A stretch of DNA of 43,845 nucleotides, from NCBI GenBank assembly GCA_002360455.1, contig DEQQ01000057.1, positions 1-43,845 of the forward strand. Direction: 5' to 3'. Each line of letters opens with the position of its first letter. Positions within the stretch are counted from its first letter, which is position 1. Origin of the DNA: Saprospiraceae bacterium UBA3362 (GTDB lineage: Bacteria; Bacteroidota; Bacteroidia; Chitinophagales; Saprospiraceae). A program made the position numbers and the translations under genes. Below are positions 25,889-36,000 of the stretch, one piece after another. The notes beneath the pieces were generated by a model that did no database searches, was not told the DNA's origin, and saw nothing but the letters and a program-made list of their open reading frames with translations.

Positions 25889-25973
25889 GTCATTTTGACT
25901 TCCTTATGGATCGATTTTGTGGAGTTGTCTGTCATTTGTGCAAGCTCAGTAGCGCGATTTGGGTCAATATGGC
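25889..25973. promoter_or_regulatory. Repeated GTCA-type dyads upstream of clpB
   Basis: Three related 10-11-bp sites: GTCATTTTGAC (25889-25899, a perfect GTCA-N3-TGAC dyad), GTCATTTGTG (25931-25940) and GTCAATATGGC (25963-25973). All lie in the 186-nt spacer between the YdjM-type gene and clpB. They could be binding sites for a heat-shock regulator; no CIRCE sequence is present. No TAnnTTTG element was found here. Confidence 0.35.
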
Positions 25974-26034
25974 AGCATTCATTAGTTGGATTATTATTTG
26001 ATCTAAAAGCTTTATCAATATATCATTTTTATTT

Positions 26035-28752
26035 ATGACATACGAAAATTTTACACTTAAAGCACAAGACGCTCTTTTAAGAGCTCAACAGTTGGCTTCC
26101 AATCTCAATCAGCAAGTTGTGGATAATATTCATGTTGTTAGGGCTGTAATTGAAATTGACGAAAAACTGATAGAGTTTTTAATATCAAAAATGGGTTCTA
26201 ATTTATCCAAGCTCAAATCCGAATTAGATCAAACAATGAGGAGCTTACCCAAGGTCAATTCGGATCCAAATGCTAAGCAGTATTTGTCAAATGATGCAAA
26301 TCAAACATTGATCACTGCAAAGAATTTGATGAATGATTTTGGGGATGAATATATCTCACTGGAGCTAATTTTTCTTGCGGCAGTAAAAGGGAATGATGCC
26401 TGTTCAAAAATTTTGAAATCGAATCAAATCAGCTTTGAAGCTGTTAAGGCAGCCATTTTAGATTTGCGGAAAGGAAAGAAAGTGACAGAGGCCTCATCAG
26501 ATGAACAATACAACGCATTGAATAAATATGCTGTCAATTTTAATGCAGCTGCAGAGAGTGGTAAACTTGATCCTATTATAGGAAGAGATGAGGAAATAAG
26601 AAGAATTCTGCATATATTATCAAGAAGAAAGAAGAATAATCCAATTATCATTGGAGAAGCGGGCGTAGGAAAAACGGCCATTGTAGAAGGTATAGCATGG
26701 AGAATTGTAAAACAAGATGTACCAGAAAATTTAAGACAGAAAAAAATTTATAGTTTGGATCTTGCTGCATTGATTGCCGGAGCAAAATACAAAGGCGAAT
26801 TTGAAGAAAGATTGAAAGCAGTAGTCAAAGAGGTCAATGAATCTAATGGAAATATAATTCTTTTTATAGACGAGATTCATTCTTTGATTGGAGCAGGAGG
26901 AGGAAGTGGAAGTATAGATGCAGCAAATATTTTGAAGCCGGCGTTGGCCAGGGGAGAACTTCATGCGATAGGAGCAACCACTTTGGATGAGTATCAAAAG
27001 TATTTTGAAAATGACAAAGCCTTAGTGCGTAGGTTTCAACCTGTAATGATAGATGAGCCGAGTGTAGAAGATACGATTTCTATATTGCGTGGAGTGCAAG
27101 ATAAATATGAGGTTTACCATAAAATTGCAATTTTGGATGAAGCCTTGGTTGCTGCTGCAGAATTATCGCATCGGTACATTGCAGATAGACACTTGCCCGA
27201 CAAAGCTATTGATCTAATTGATGAGGCTGCTGCAAAACTCAGATTGGAACTAGATAGTGTTCCGGAAGAGATTGATGAGATGGATCGTAAAGTGAGACAG
27301 CTGGAAGTAGAGCGTGAAGCGGTCAAACGTGAAAAGGAATCCGTCAAGCTCAAACTCATCGAAGAAAATCTTGCTAATGCAAAGCAACAATTGGATTCTC
27401 TAAAAGCAAAGTGGCAGTCTGAGAAAGAAATTGTAGATCAGATTCAGTCTATAAAGAAGAAAATGGATGAAATTAATGGTGCGGCCGAAAAAGCAGAACG
27501 GGAATCCGATTTTGGTTTGGTGGCAAAATTGAAATATGGCGACCTCAAAGAACAAGAGAAGCAGCTCAAGGAAGCCGAAGATAGATTGAGTGCTTTGCCT
27601 GAAGGTACAAGATTTACATCGGATACAGTGACCGCAAATGATATAGCCGGTGTTGTAAGCAAGTGGACAGGAATTCCACTTCAAAAAATGATGCAATCAG
27701 AAAAAGAAAAATTATTGCATATCGAAGATGAACTCGGAAAACGTGTAATAGGCCAAGCCGAAGCTATAAGAGCTGTTTCGGATGCAGTAAGAAGATCAAG
27801 AGCCGGCTTGCAAGATCCCAATAGACCTATTGGTTCTTTTATTTTTCTTGGCCCAACCGGAGTTGGTAAAACTGAATTGGCAAAAGCTCTGGCTGAGGTT
27901 TTGTTTGATGATGAAAAAGCAATGACAAGAATAGACATGAGTGAATTTATGGAGGCCCATGCGGTGTCTAGGTTGGTGGGGGCTCCTCCGGGATATGTTG
28001 GTTATGAAGAAGGCGGACAGTTAACAGAAGCGGTTAGAAATAAACCATACTCAATCATTCTTTTGGATGAAATTGAAAAAGCGCACCCTGATACGTTCAA
28101 TATTTTGCTTCAAGTTTTGGACGATGGAAGATTGACAGACAATAAAGGGCGCGTTGCAAACTTTAAAAACACGATTATTATTATGACTTCGAACATGGGG
28201 GCGGAGCTTATTCTTGAAAATTTTGAAGATCTTGATGCCCTAGGAGATAAGCACAGATTGGAAATTATTGAAACGACTAAAGTTGAAGTTTTTGAAAAAT
28301 TAAAGGAGAATCTAAGACCGGAATTTTTGAATCGTATCGACGACAAGATTATGTTCTTGCCGTTAACCAAAGCTGAAATAAAGTTGATAGCACAACTGCA
28401 ATTAAAATCTTTGAGAAGAAATCTGAAAGAGCAAAATGTAGATTTGGAGTTGACGGATTCTGCTTTGAGCTTGTTATCCGATTTGGGTTATGAGCCTCAG
28501 TTTGGAGCAAGACCACTCAAAAGAGTTATTCAAAAAGAGATTGTGAATGAATTGGCAAAACTTCTGTTGGCCGGAGAAATAAATAAAGACGGAAAAATTC
28601 TTGTTAGCACAGATCCAAAGGGGTTTACCTTTAATGGAAAATCTGTAGGTGTCTCATCTCAAAATCCAAATGAGCGTAAGAACTTACTCAATGATCTTAC
28701 CAAGGCTGCAAAGGATGTGGAAGAGGCAACGAAAAAAGCCGGTGAAAATTAA
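26035..28752 (+). CDS. clpB: ATP-dependent disaggregase ClpB
   Basis: A 905-residue Hsp100 chaperone that pulls proteins out of aggregates together with DnaK. Domains in order: Clp N-domain (1-145), AAA1 with Walker A GEAGVGKT at 207-214 and ILFIDEIHSLIGAG, the coiled-coil middle domain (about 405-535, Lys/Glu-rich, which separates ClpB from ClpA/ClpC), AAA2 with GPTGVGKT at 606-613, FMEAHAVSRLVGAPPGYVGY and SIILLDEIEKAH, then the D2-small domain with YEPQFGARPLKRVIQ. It is about 45 residues longer than E. coli ClpB because of a Lys/Asn-rich tail after the small domain. Upstream DNA has repeated dyads that may give heat-shock control. Confidence 0.97.
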   Translation: MTYENFTLKAQDALLRAQQLASNLNQQVVDNIHVVRAVIEIDEKLIEFLISKMGSNLSKLKSELDQTMRSLPKVNSDPNAKQYLSNDANQTLITAKNLMNDFGDEYISLELIFLAAVKGNDACSKILKSNQISFEAVKAAILDLRKGKKVTEASSDEQYNALNKYAVNFNAAAESGKLDPIIGRDEEIRRILHILSRRKKNNPIIIGEAGVGKTAIVEGIAWRIVKQDVPENLRQKKIYSLDLAALIAGAKYKGEFEERLKAVVKEVNESNGNIILFIDEIHSLIGAGGGSGSIDAANILKPALARGELHAIGATTLDEYQKYFENDKALVRRFQPVMIDEPSVEDTISILRGVQDKYEVYHKIAILDEALVAAAELSHRYIADRHLPDKAIDLIDEAAAKLRLELDSVPEEIDEMDRKVRQLEVEREAVKREKESVKLKLIEENLANAKQQLDSLKAKWQSEKEIVDQIQSIKKKMDEINGAAEKAERESDFGLVAKLKYGDLKEQEKQLKEAEDRLSALPEGTRFTSDTVTANDIAGVVSKWTGIPLQKMMQSEKEKLLHIEDELGKRVIGQAEAIRAVSDAVRRSRAGLQDPNRPIGSFIFLGPTGVGKTELAKALAEVLFDDEKAMTRIDMSEFMEAHAVSRLVGAPPGYVGYEEGGQLTEAVRNKPYSIILLDEIEKAHPDTFNILLQVLDDGRLTDNKGRVANFKNTIIIMTSNMGAELILENFEDLDALGDKHRLEIIETTKVEVFEKLKENLRPEFLNRIDDKIMFLPLTKAEIKLIAQLQLKSLRRNLKEQNVDLELTDSALSLLSDLGYEPQFGARPLKRVIQKEIVNELAKLLLAGEINKDGKILVSTDPKGFTFNGKSVGVSSQNPNERKNLLNDLTKAAKDVEEATKKAGEN

Positions 28753-28836
28753 TCCGGAAAGAGGCAATTCTGTTACAGTTATTTTAGCTTAGTATCACTT
28801 AGATCAAATGAATTTATAAATTATAGAATTTGCAAT

Positions 28837-28844
28837 TAGCTTTG
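28837..28844 (+). promoter_or_regulatory. -7 promoter element (TAGCTTTG)
   Basis: Exact TAnnTTTG, 31 nt before the ATG at 28876; a TTTA at 28813-28816 is a 3-of-4 match to the -33 box at 20-nt spacing. Confidence 0.55.
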
Positions 28845-28875
28845 CATAGAATTGTAATTTTTATTTTTCTGCTTT

Positions 28876-30057
28876 ATGTTGCCTAAAATAGTTTTAAACA
28901 ATAAAAAACTTGAACCGGTTCTTAGAAAACATCCTTGGATTTTTTCGGGTGCAATTTTTTCTAAGGATAATAATTTGGCTGATGGTGATCTAGTTCAGGT
29001 AATGGACTCAAGATCAAATCAGTTGGCAATCGGTCATTTTTATCATGGAAGTATCGCGGTTAAAATTTTGCAGTTTGGAAGCTCACATTATTCTGAGGAA
29101 CTTTGGTATGACAAAATAGCAAAGGCATGGAATCTAAGAATTGGACTTAATTTATTGAATTCAACAAACAACTGTTTTCGTTGGATTCACGGAGAAGGCG
29201 ACGGGCTTCCCGGACTTATAGTAGATTTCTACAACGGGCTTGTGGTCATTCAATGCCACAGCATCGGAATGTATCGCTCCCTTCATTTGATCAAAGAAGC
29301 TATAACTAAAGTTGCTCAATCATACATTCATACAATTGTTCAAAAATCCAAAGAAACATTGCCGACTGAATTTGCAAAATCAGTAGAAAATTCAGTTTTG
29401 GTTGGAGAACAATCTAAAGTTACGGCAATAGAAAACGGGATAAAATTTATAATAGATCCCATTCAAGGGCAAAAAACTGGATTTTTTTTGGATCAAAGAG
29501 ACAATAGACAATTAGTAAAGCAAATATCAACAGATCGGAGAATTTTAAACACCTTTTGTTACACAGGAGGTTTTAGCTTGTATGCATTGCAGGCCGGAGC
29601 AAAGCAGGTTTGTTCAATTGATGTGTCCAATAAAGCTTTAGAGTTATTGGGGCAAAATTTAGATCTCAACGATCTGAACAAAGAATACCATGAGTCTATT
29701 GTTGGAGATGTACTTCCTTTTTTAACGCAATTGCAAGAAGCCAAATTTGATCTTATTATTTTGGATCCTCCTGCTTTTGCAAAGTCGGTAGACAAAAGAC
29801 ATTCTGCTATACAGGCTTATAAAAGACTTAATTTATTGGCAATGCAAAAAATTGCAAAGCCCGGAATTTTGATGAGTTATTCCTGTTCACAAGTGGTCAC
29901 TGAGGAGCTATTTTATAATACTATTGTCGCGGCGGGAATTGAATCCGGTTGCGAAATTAAAGTTCTAAAGAAATTAATGCAAGGCCCAGATCATCCTGTA
30001 AGTTTGTTTCATCCGGAAGGATCTTATCTAAAGGGACTTTTGCTTGAAATTAATTAG
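28876..30057 (+). CDS. rlmI: Class I SAM-dependent rRNA methyltransferase, RlmI-like
   Basis: A 393-residue enzyme of the RlmI family (E. coli RlmI is 396 residues and makes m5C1962 in 23S rRNA). The N-terminal PUA domain spans about residues 1-75 (HPWIFSGAIF, GDLVQVMDS). A middle segment has RWIHGEGDGLPGLIVDFY. The Rossmann methyltransferase has GQKTGFFLDQRDNR, NTFCYTGGFSLYALQAGA (SAM motif I), IDVSNKAL, and the LDPPAFAKS motif IV; SYSCSQVV carries the probable catalytic Cys. The target base is inferred from family only. It is convergent with the permease gene with a 14-nt gap and no evident hairpin between them. Confidence 0.88.
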   Translation: MLPKIVLNNKKLEPVLRKHPWIFSGAIFSKDNNLADGDLVQVMDSRSNQLAIGHFYHGSIAVKILQFGSSHYSEELWYDKIAKAWNLRIGLNLLNSTNNCFRWIHGEGDGLPGLIVDFYNGLVVIQCHSIGMYRSLHLIKEAITKVAQSYIHTIVQKSKETLPTEFAKSVENSVLVGEQSKVTAIENGIKFIIDPIQGQKTGFFLDQRDNRQLVKQISTDRRILNTFCYTGGFSLYALQAGAKQVCSIDVSNKALELLGQNLDLNDLNKEYHESIVGDVLPFLTQLQEAKFDLIILDPPAFAKSVDKRHSAIQAYKRLNLLAMQKIAKPGILMSYSCSQVVTEELFYNTIVAAGIESGCEIKVLKKLMQGPDHPVSLFHPEGSYLKGLLLEIN

Positions 30058-30071
30058 TCACTTTTACCAGA

Positions 30072-31499
30072 CTATACATCCATTTTTCGAGTAATAAAAA
30101 AGACAGGAATTCCTAAAAGTACAATTCCAAGTCCCGGCCATGTAAACTGAGGTTTTTCAATAAGTAAAATTACACAAATCACAGTTGCTGCAATGATATA
30201 AAGAATCGGAACAACTGGATATGCTAGGGTTTTGTACGGTCGTTTATGCTCCGGACGTTTTATTCTCAGTAAGATAACTGCACCTACCGTAAGTATATAA
30301 AACAATAAAACTGCAAAAACAACATAGTCTAAAAGATTTCCGTAAGTTCCGGATAAGCACAAAGCACAGGCCCAAATGCATTGAATCCAAAGGGCTTTTG
30401 CAGGAACTTGATGAGTGTTGAGTTCGGCAGCTTTTTTGAAAAACAATTTATCTTGAGCCATTACTTGATACACACGAGCGCCGGACAAAATCAAACCGTT
30501 ATTACATCCAAATGTGGAAATCATAATAAGAGCAGCCATAATGCTTACTCCTGCAATTCCAAAAATTTGATTCGCTGCAGCTGTGCCGACTCTGTCTTGC
30601 TGCGCAAATTGAATTCCTCTTTGAATCACATCCCAACTCTGATCATTTCCTGCCAAAGGCAGCAATCCAAGATAAACAATATTGCATAAAATGTAGATAC
30701 TAGTAACAACGATGGTTCCCAATACCATGCTTTTAGCAACATTTTTTGCAGGATTTTCCAATTCGCCCGAAACAAAAGTTACGTTGTTCCATGCATCACT
30801 CGAAAATAATGAACCTACCATAGCAACACCAATAGCAGACAGAAGCCCAATACCACTTAATGACACAACGTCCATCATTCCTGTCGAGTTTTTCGTAACC
30901 GTATTCGCAGTCCAAAAACTCATTAGGTTTTGTTCCCATATAATTCTGTCAAAAGCCAATAAACCTGCTACAATTAAACCAAAAATGGCAAGCAATTTTG
31001 TCGAAGTAAAAATAAATTGCAAAAGACTTCCATTTCGAATCCCTCTACTGTTAAACCAACTCAAAAAAACAATAGATCCAATGGCTAAAAGTTGCGCTCC
31101 GGTAATCTTAAAACCGGCGATTTCCATTATCACATTATTCTCACTTACCACCGGAAAAAACACTCCGGAAAATTTTGCAAAAGCAACACCAACCGCTGCT
31201 ATTGTTCCGGTTTGAATAACAGTAAATAATGTCCAGCCATAGAGGAATCCTGTTAAGGGGCCATAGGCTTCTTTTAGATAAATGTATTGTCCTCCGGCCT
31301 TAGGCATCATTCCTGCCAGCTCACCGTAACTTAGTGCGGCCAAAACAGTCATCAATCCCGCCAATACCCAAACCATTAATAGCCATCCTCCACTGCCAAC
31401 CGTTCTTGCAATGTCGGCACTTACAATAAAAATGCCTGAGCCAATCATTGATCCGGTTACCAACATGACACCATCTACCAGTTTTAATTTTTTACTCAT
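30072..31499 (-). CDS. APC-family amino acid permease
   Basis: A 475-residue inner-membrane transporter with about twelve hydrophobic helices. The first helix carries the APC motif VTGSMIGSGIFIVSADIAR, the second ALSYGELAGMMPKAGGQYIYLKE, both typical of the amino acid-polyamine-organocation superfamily and its LAT/YfnA-like branch. LFSSDAWNNVTFVSGELENP in the middle fits the conserved helix-6 region. The exact substrate cannot be told. It follows the haem-binding-domain gene by 37 nt on the same strand and may be cotranscribed. Confidence 0.88.
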   Translation of the reverse strand: MSKKLKLVDGVMLVTGSMIGSGIFIVSADIARTVGSGGWLLMVWVLAGLMTVLAALSYGELAGMMPKAGGQYIYLKEAYGPLTGFLYGWTLFTVIQTGTIAAVGVAFAKFSGVFFPVVSENNVIMEIAGFKITGAQLLAIGSIVFLSWFNSRGIRNGSLLQFIFTSTKLLAIFGLIVAGLLAFDRIIWEQNLMSFWTANTVTKNSTGMMDVVSLSGIGLLSAIGVAMVGSLFSSDAWNNVTFVSGELENPAKNVAKSMVLGTIVVTSIYILCNIVYLGLLPLAGNDQSWDVIQRGIQFAQQDRVGTAAANQIFGIAGVSIMAALIMISTFGCNNGLILSGARVYQVMAQDKLFFKKAAELNTHQVPAKALWIQCIWACALCLSGTYGNLLDYVVFAVLLFYILTVGAVILLRIKRPEHKRPYKTLAYPVVPILYIIAATVICVILLIEKPQFTWPGLGIVLLGIPVFFITRKMDV

Positions 31500-31536
31500 T
31501 ATTTAGCTTGGTTTAAAATATTATATTGAAAGAAAA

Positions 31537-32028
31537 TTATCTTTTGAGAATCAAACTGTCCGGAGGATAACTTGATTCAAAAAACTCAATTATTTTAGTT
31601 GCCCATTGAATCATTTGAGTCCTTTCGCTTTCAGTCATCTTAGCTTCCGGATGGAGCCCAAAAAATGTATAGGACTTTAAGGGCATTTCTTTTTCTCTAA
31701 CCATTTCCACGAGTTCTTCAAGCTTGTGTTTTTGGACGGCTGCTCGTTTTTGGTGAAGGCTGCTGAAATTTAATTTTTGCTTGCCTTCCTTAACATGATT
31801 TTGTAACCACCAACCAATAGGTTGAACAGAGGCATACCATGGATAAGCAACACTATTGTCACTATGACAAGGTAAGCAGGCCGATTGAAATTTTAATCCC
31901 AAGTCCGATCCTGTTGGAAATGTCTCAAAGTAACTTATAGCTTGAGTTTTTAGCTCGGTTTTTTTAATAGGAAAAAACTGGATGGCTACCAATGCGATCA
32001 ACAGAAGTAGAACTAACTTTTTTTTCAT
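31537..32028 (-). CDS. Haem-binding domain protein (CxxCH)
   Basis: A 163-residue protein with one N-terminal membrane anchor or signal (KLVLLLLIALVAIQFF) and a single CLPCHS motif (CxxCH, residues 51-55) followed by YPWYASVQPIGWWLQNHVKEG. This matches the Bacteroidota 'haem-binding domain' family of small cytochrome c-like proteins. It is exported, so c-type haem attachment outside the cytoplasm is expected. A further conserved-looking block is MPLKSYTFFGLHPEAKMTESER. The ATG at 32028 is preferred to the adjacent TTG at 32031. Its role is unknown; a periplasmic redox function is inferred. Confidence 0.8.
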   Translation of the reverse strand: MKKKLVLLLLIALVAIQFFPIKKTELKTQAISYFETFPTGSDLGLKFQSACLPCHSDNSVAYPWYASVQPIGWWLQNHVKEGKQKLNFSSLHQKRAAVQKHKLEELVEMVREKEMPLKSYTFFGLHPEAKMTESERTQMIQWATKIIEFFESSYPPDSLILKR

Positions 32029-32078
32029 CAACTCTTACTTTTAATTGTAAAGGTTCATTTTTACGTTAAATAAAATAA

Positions 32079-32113
32079 AAAAGGCTTTATCTCGCATAAA
32101 GATAAAGCCTTTT
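32079..32113 (-). terminator. Rho-independent terminator of the Cys-rich gene
   Basis: A perfect 14-bp stem (AAAAGGCTTTATCT at 32079-32092 with its complement at 32100-32113) and a 7-nt loop, 21 nt after the stop of the minus-strand Cys-rich gene. A T-rich run follows on the minus strand. It separates this gene from the haem-binding/permease pair. Confidence 0.85.
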
Positions 32114-32134
32114 ATAAAAGAAAAAATACTTTAA

Positions 32135-32554
32135 TTATTCTGATTTCGGAGCAGCAGGAGTTTCTACAGAAGCAGTTCCTTTAGAACATGACTTTCCTTT
32201 TCCTTTGCAGCAAGATTTGCTTGCACCAGCTTTGCAACAAGCTTTGACCTCAGATTTAGCCTCAGTCGGCATATCTACAAACATTGCTTTTGCTTCATCA
32301 TATTGAACTGCGGTATAGCTTGCAGTTCCATTAGCATCCACACTTTTTCTCTGAAAAGAAACGCATCCGCTTTTCTCACATACTTTCTTTTCAATAGTAG
32401 CATCTGCTGCTGCGGCTTTGAGAGCTGCTTCGCTAACTGATGCTGTCTTGGAACAAGATTTTTCAGTAGCGGCAGCGCTGTGCTTGCATTGAGCAGATAA
32501 GTTGCTGATTGTCAACCCAAAAATTAAAAATAAGGCTAAAAATAATTGTTTCAT
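32135..32554 (-). CDS. Small Cys-rich secreted protein
   Basis: A 139-residue protein with a signal peptide (MKQLFLALFLIFGLTISNLSA, cleavage before QCKH). The mature part has nine cysteines in clusters (VCEKSGC, ACC, SCC, SC) interleaved with Lys, Ala and Ser, a low-complexity look. I recognise no family; the spacing of CC pairs in a Lys-rich tail (KACCKAGASKSCCKGKGKSC) suggests metal binding outside the cytoplasm. The start is the ATG at 32554; the longer frame to 32635 would include the TAACTTTG promoter element at 32591-32598. It has its own promoter and terminator, so it is probably well expressed and independently controlled. Confidence 0.75.
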   Translation of the reverse strand: MKQLFLALFLIFGLTISNLSAQCKHSAAATEKSCSKTASVSEAALKAAAADATIEKKVCEKSGCVSFQRKSVDANGTASYTAVQYDEAKAMFVDMPTEAKSEVKACCKAGASKSCCKGKGKSCSKGTASVETPAAPKSE

Positions 32555-32590
32555 TTTGAAAATTTTTTTACGATTTAAATTGTTATAGTA

Positions 32591-32598
32591 CAAAGTTA
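32591..32598 (-). promoter_or_regulatory. -7 promoter element (TAACTTTG) for the Cys-rich gene
   Basis: Exact TAnnTTTG on the minus strand, 36 nt upstream of the ATG at 32554, which supports that start over the longer frame. Confidence 0.55.
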
Positions 32599-32661
32599 TA
32601 ACATAATTTATCATTGTTTTGTTATTTTGCATCAATTTAAGATAATTTTAATACCTATTAA

Positions 32662-33087
32662 ATGGATAAAATCAACTGTTACCTTCTCTTTATTGCACTT
32701 ATTGGGCTGTTTTCATGTAAATCCAATAAATCCCTGACCGGCAACGATCAAAATGACAAAATCAGAATAGGGAACGGAGGAGGATTTGTAGGCAAAGAGC
32801 AGTGGACAGAACTTGGAAAAAATGGGGAATATACTATGTGGACGGGTGGTAAGGGAAAAATTAAAAAAAATGACGCCACCCAGTTATTCCTCAATATTAG
32901 CAATCTTTCGCTATTTTCTGTTGATCACATGCAACCCGGTAATCTATATCAATTTGTAGAATTTAGAATAGGAGATCAAATCAAGCGTATAAGTTGGGAT
33001 GCCAACAAACCCTGTCCAATACCAAATGTCAACTTGTTTTATAAAAACATGAATTCTATATTACAAAAATCTTTAAAAACAAACTAA
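32662..33087 (+). CDS. Small putative lipoprotein
   Basis: A 141-residue protein with a lipoprotein signal (hydrophobic residues 7-17, lipobox LFSC, C19). The mature protein contains GNGGGFVGKEQWTELGKNGEY and a mixed beta-type body ending with a helix. No enzyme motif is visible and I do not recognise a family. The next gene, the M4 protease, starts 3 nt after its stop, so the two are very probably cotranscribed. A role as an inhibitor, chaperone or surface partner of the protease is possible, but only inferred from position. Confidence 0.7.
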   Translation: MDKINCYLLFIALIGLFSCKSNKSLTGNDQNDKIRIGNGGGFVGKEQWTELGKNGEYTMWTGGKGKIKKNDATQLFLNISNLSLFSVDHMQPGNLYQFVEFRIGDQIKRISWDANKPCPIPNVNLFYKNMNSILQKSLKTN

Positions 33088-33090
33088 AAC

Positions 33091-36000
33091 ATGGGATTTA
33101 GAAATCTGGTACTCTTCTTTTTTATTTGGGCTTTGTGTTTGAATACATTAGCTGCCCAATCCAAGAAAATAATCTCATTTCCGCAAGAGAAAAGAGCGTT
33201 CAACTTTAGTCCCCTGAAATCCAAAATAGCAGAGAAGTCGGGGTTAAACTGGACTATAGCTCCTGAATTCAATACTGCTCCGTTAAGCAAGCAAGATCTG
33301 GAAAATACTGTTCAGCAATTGAAGCCCTTGGAATGGAATAAAAATGGTCAGTTGGTTAGATTCGAGGCCAATGCTCCAATTTCACTGAGGTCAAATAATC
33401 AATTCAATTGGGAAGATTATATAATGAACAAAGTAAGTAAAGAAGAAAACGAGCTGCTTTCATTTAAAATCTTTGAACATTCTGGACAGGGCACTCAAGT
33501 GGAACATATTAAAATGCGACAGTATTTTGATCAATACCCTGTATATGGTCAAGAAATGTTTTTACATTATTATAAGAAGGAAAATAATGTCTTAGCTCAT
33601 GGGCAGATTGAAAAACTTGAAATTGAGCCTATAAGTCCAAAAATTACAGTGGAGCAAGCTTTAAGTTCAGCCAAGTTGGCATTGAAACAAAACTACGGTC
33701 AAGATATTGAACCAAGTCAACTGTCTTTTTCAAAAAATGGCCTAAAATTTTCAGCTATCGAGTATTGGAAAACTACATCAGGTGAATGGCATTTGGTTTA
33801 TGTGCTAAAAATACAAACTGATCCTTTGCATGTATATCAAGTTTTGGTAGATGCGACCAACTCAACAGTGCTGCAGTCGCAAAATGTATTGTGCAAAGCT
33901 CATTCTCACGGGCACGAGTCCCATCCTGAAAAAATCTTGGGAGATGAATCTGCTAGTGGTAGAGATTTGTTAGGAGTAACAAGAAATTTTAGAACCTGGA
34001 AAGAAGGGAGCCTGTATTACATGATGGATGGATCTAGAGTTATGTTCAATTTAGGACGTTCGGTGATTCCCGATGATCCTGTGGGAGCTATTATGACAAT
34101 TGATGCATTGAACACATCTCCTTCAAACACCAACTTTAGATATGATTATGTAAAATCATCCAACAATTCTTGGTCTAGCCCAACTGCTGTTTCTGCACAT
34201 TATAATGGTTCAAGAGCCTATGAATATTTTCTTAATGTGTTCAATAGAAATTCAATTAATGGCAACGGTGGAACAATTTATTCTGTGATTAATGTGGCAG
34301 ATGAAAACGGTCGCTCAATGGATAATGCTTTTTGGAATGGCGAGGCTATGTTTTACGGCAATGGATCTCAAGCATTTTCTCCTCTGGCTAAAGGTCTGGA
34401 TGTTGCAGGACATGAAATGTCGCATGGAGTGATCCAAGGAACAGCCAATCTTGAATATAAAGGGGAGTCAGGAGCCATTAATGAATCGTTTGCAGATATT
34501 TTTGGGGCGATGATAGATAGAGATGATTGGAAAATGGGAGAAGACGTAGTGAATCGCAGTGTTTTTCCTTCCGGAGCTTTGAGGGATTTGAGCAATCCTC
34601 ACAATGGTGGGAATAGATTGGGAGATAACGGATGGCAACCTGCACACGTCAACGAACAATATCGAGGAACTGAAGATGAAGGAGGAGTGCATATAAACAG
34701 TGGGATTTGCAATTTTGCGTACTATAAGTTTATTCAAGAACTTGTCAAGCTTAGATCCGAAGAGGAAGCGAAAAAAATTGGAGAACAAGTTTATTATCTT
34801 GCGCTCACCAAGTATCTCACCAGATCTTCGCAGTTCAAACAATTGCGCACTGCAGTAGAAGACGCCATCAAAGAAAAGTATTCTGCCGTTGCAGACGTTT
34901 TGCCTGCTGCTCAAAAAGCTTTTGATGCTGTAGGTATATTAGGGACCGGTGGATCAGGTGGCGGAGGTGGTGGAGTTACTACCAAAGAATTAAGCCCAAA
35001 TCCTGGAAAAGAATTTGTACTATGTACAGATAATAACCAAGATGGAGTTTATATAGTAGATCTTTCCGGAGGCAATGCAACTCAAATCAATCAAAGATCA
35101 GTAATTAGTAAGCCGAGTGTTACAGATAATGGTGCAGAGATTTATTTTGTAGATGATAATAACGATCTCTATGGTTTGTTTTTAAACCAGAATACCGGAA
35201 GATATGATGAATTGCTTTTGGATGAAAATAACCGTTCTTCTTATAGAAATGCAGTAATTTCTAAGGATGGACGATTGCTGGCTGTTTTATTGAATTCTGA
35301 AGAGAACTTTATTCATATTTATAACTTTGACATAGGAGAATGGAAATCCTATAAATTGTTTAATCCAACCTACACTCAAGGTGTAAATACAGGAGACGTC
35401 AAATATGCTGATTTCATGGATTTTGACTTGTCAAGTCAGTCGATAATGTATGATGCTTTTAGTGAAATAAAACAAACCAGCGGTTCTGTATATAATTATT
35501 GGGATATCGGATTTTTAAATGTGTATAATTCATCTACAAAACAATTTGGAACAGGAAAGATTGATAAATTATTTTCTGACTTACCTGAAAATACAAGTAT
35601 AGGAAATGCAATTTTTTCAAAAAATTCACCGAACATTATTGCTTTTGATTATATCGAGGAGGGCTTTTCATCTACAACAAATGCATTGTTGGGCGCCAAT
35701 ATTGAAACCAATGATGTAGCAGAAATTGTGGCCAATAGAACTCAATTGGCATATCCAAGCTACAATATAAAAGACAACAAAGTTTTGTTTGATGATGGTG
35801 CCAATATTTCTCAGATCGGAATTACATCAAGTAAAATTTCTAGGACAGGAAGTCTGGGAGGATTGATCAATGGCGCAAAATGGGGAACTTTCTTTGGCAA
35901 CGGAAAAAGAAGTTTAATTAATACAAAAAATATTCCATTAGTTCGTGACATTAAATTTGGACCAAATCCAGTCGTTGATCATTTGTTTATTGAGCTTGAA

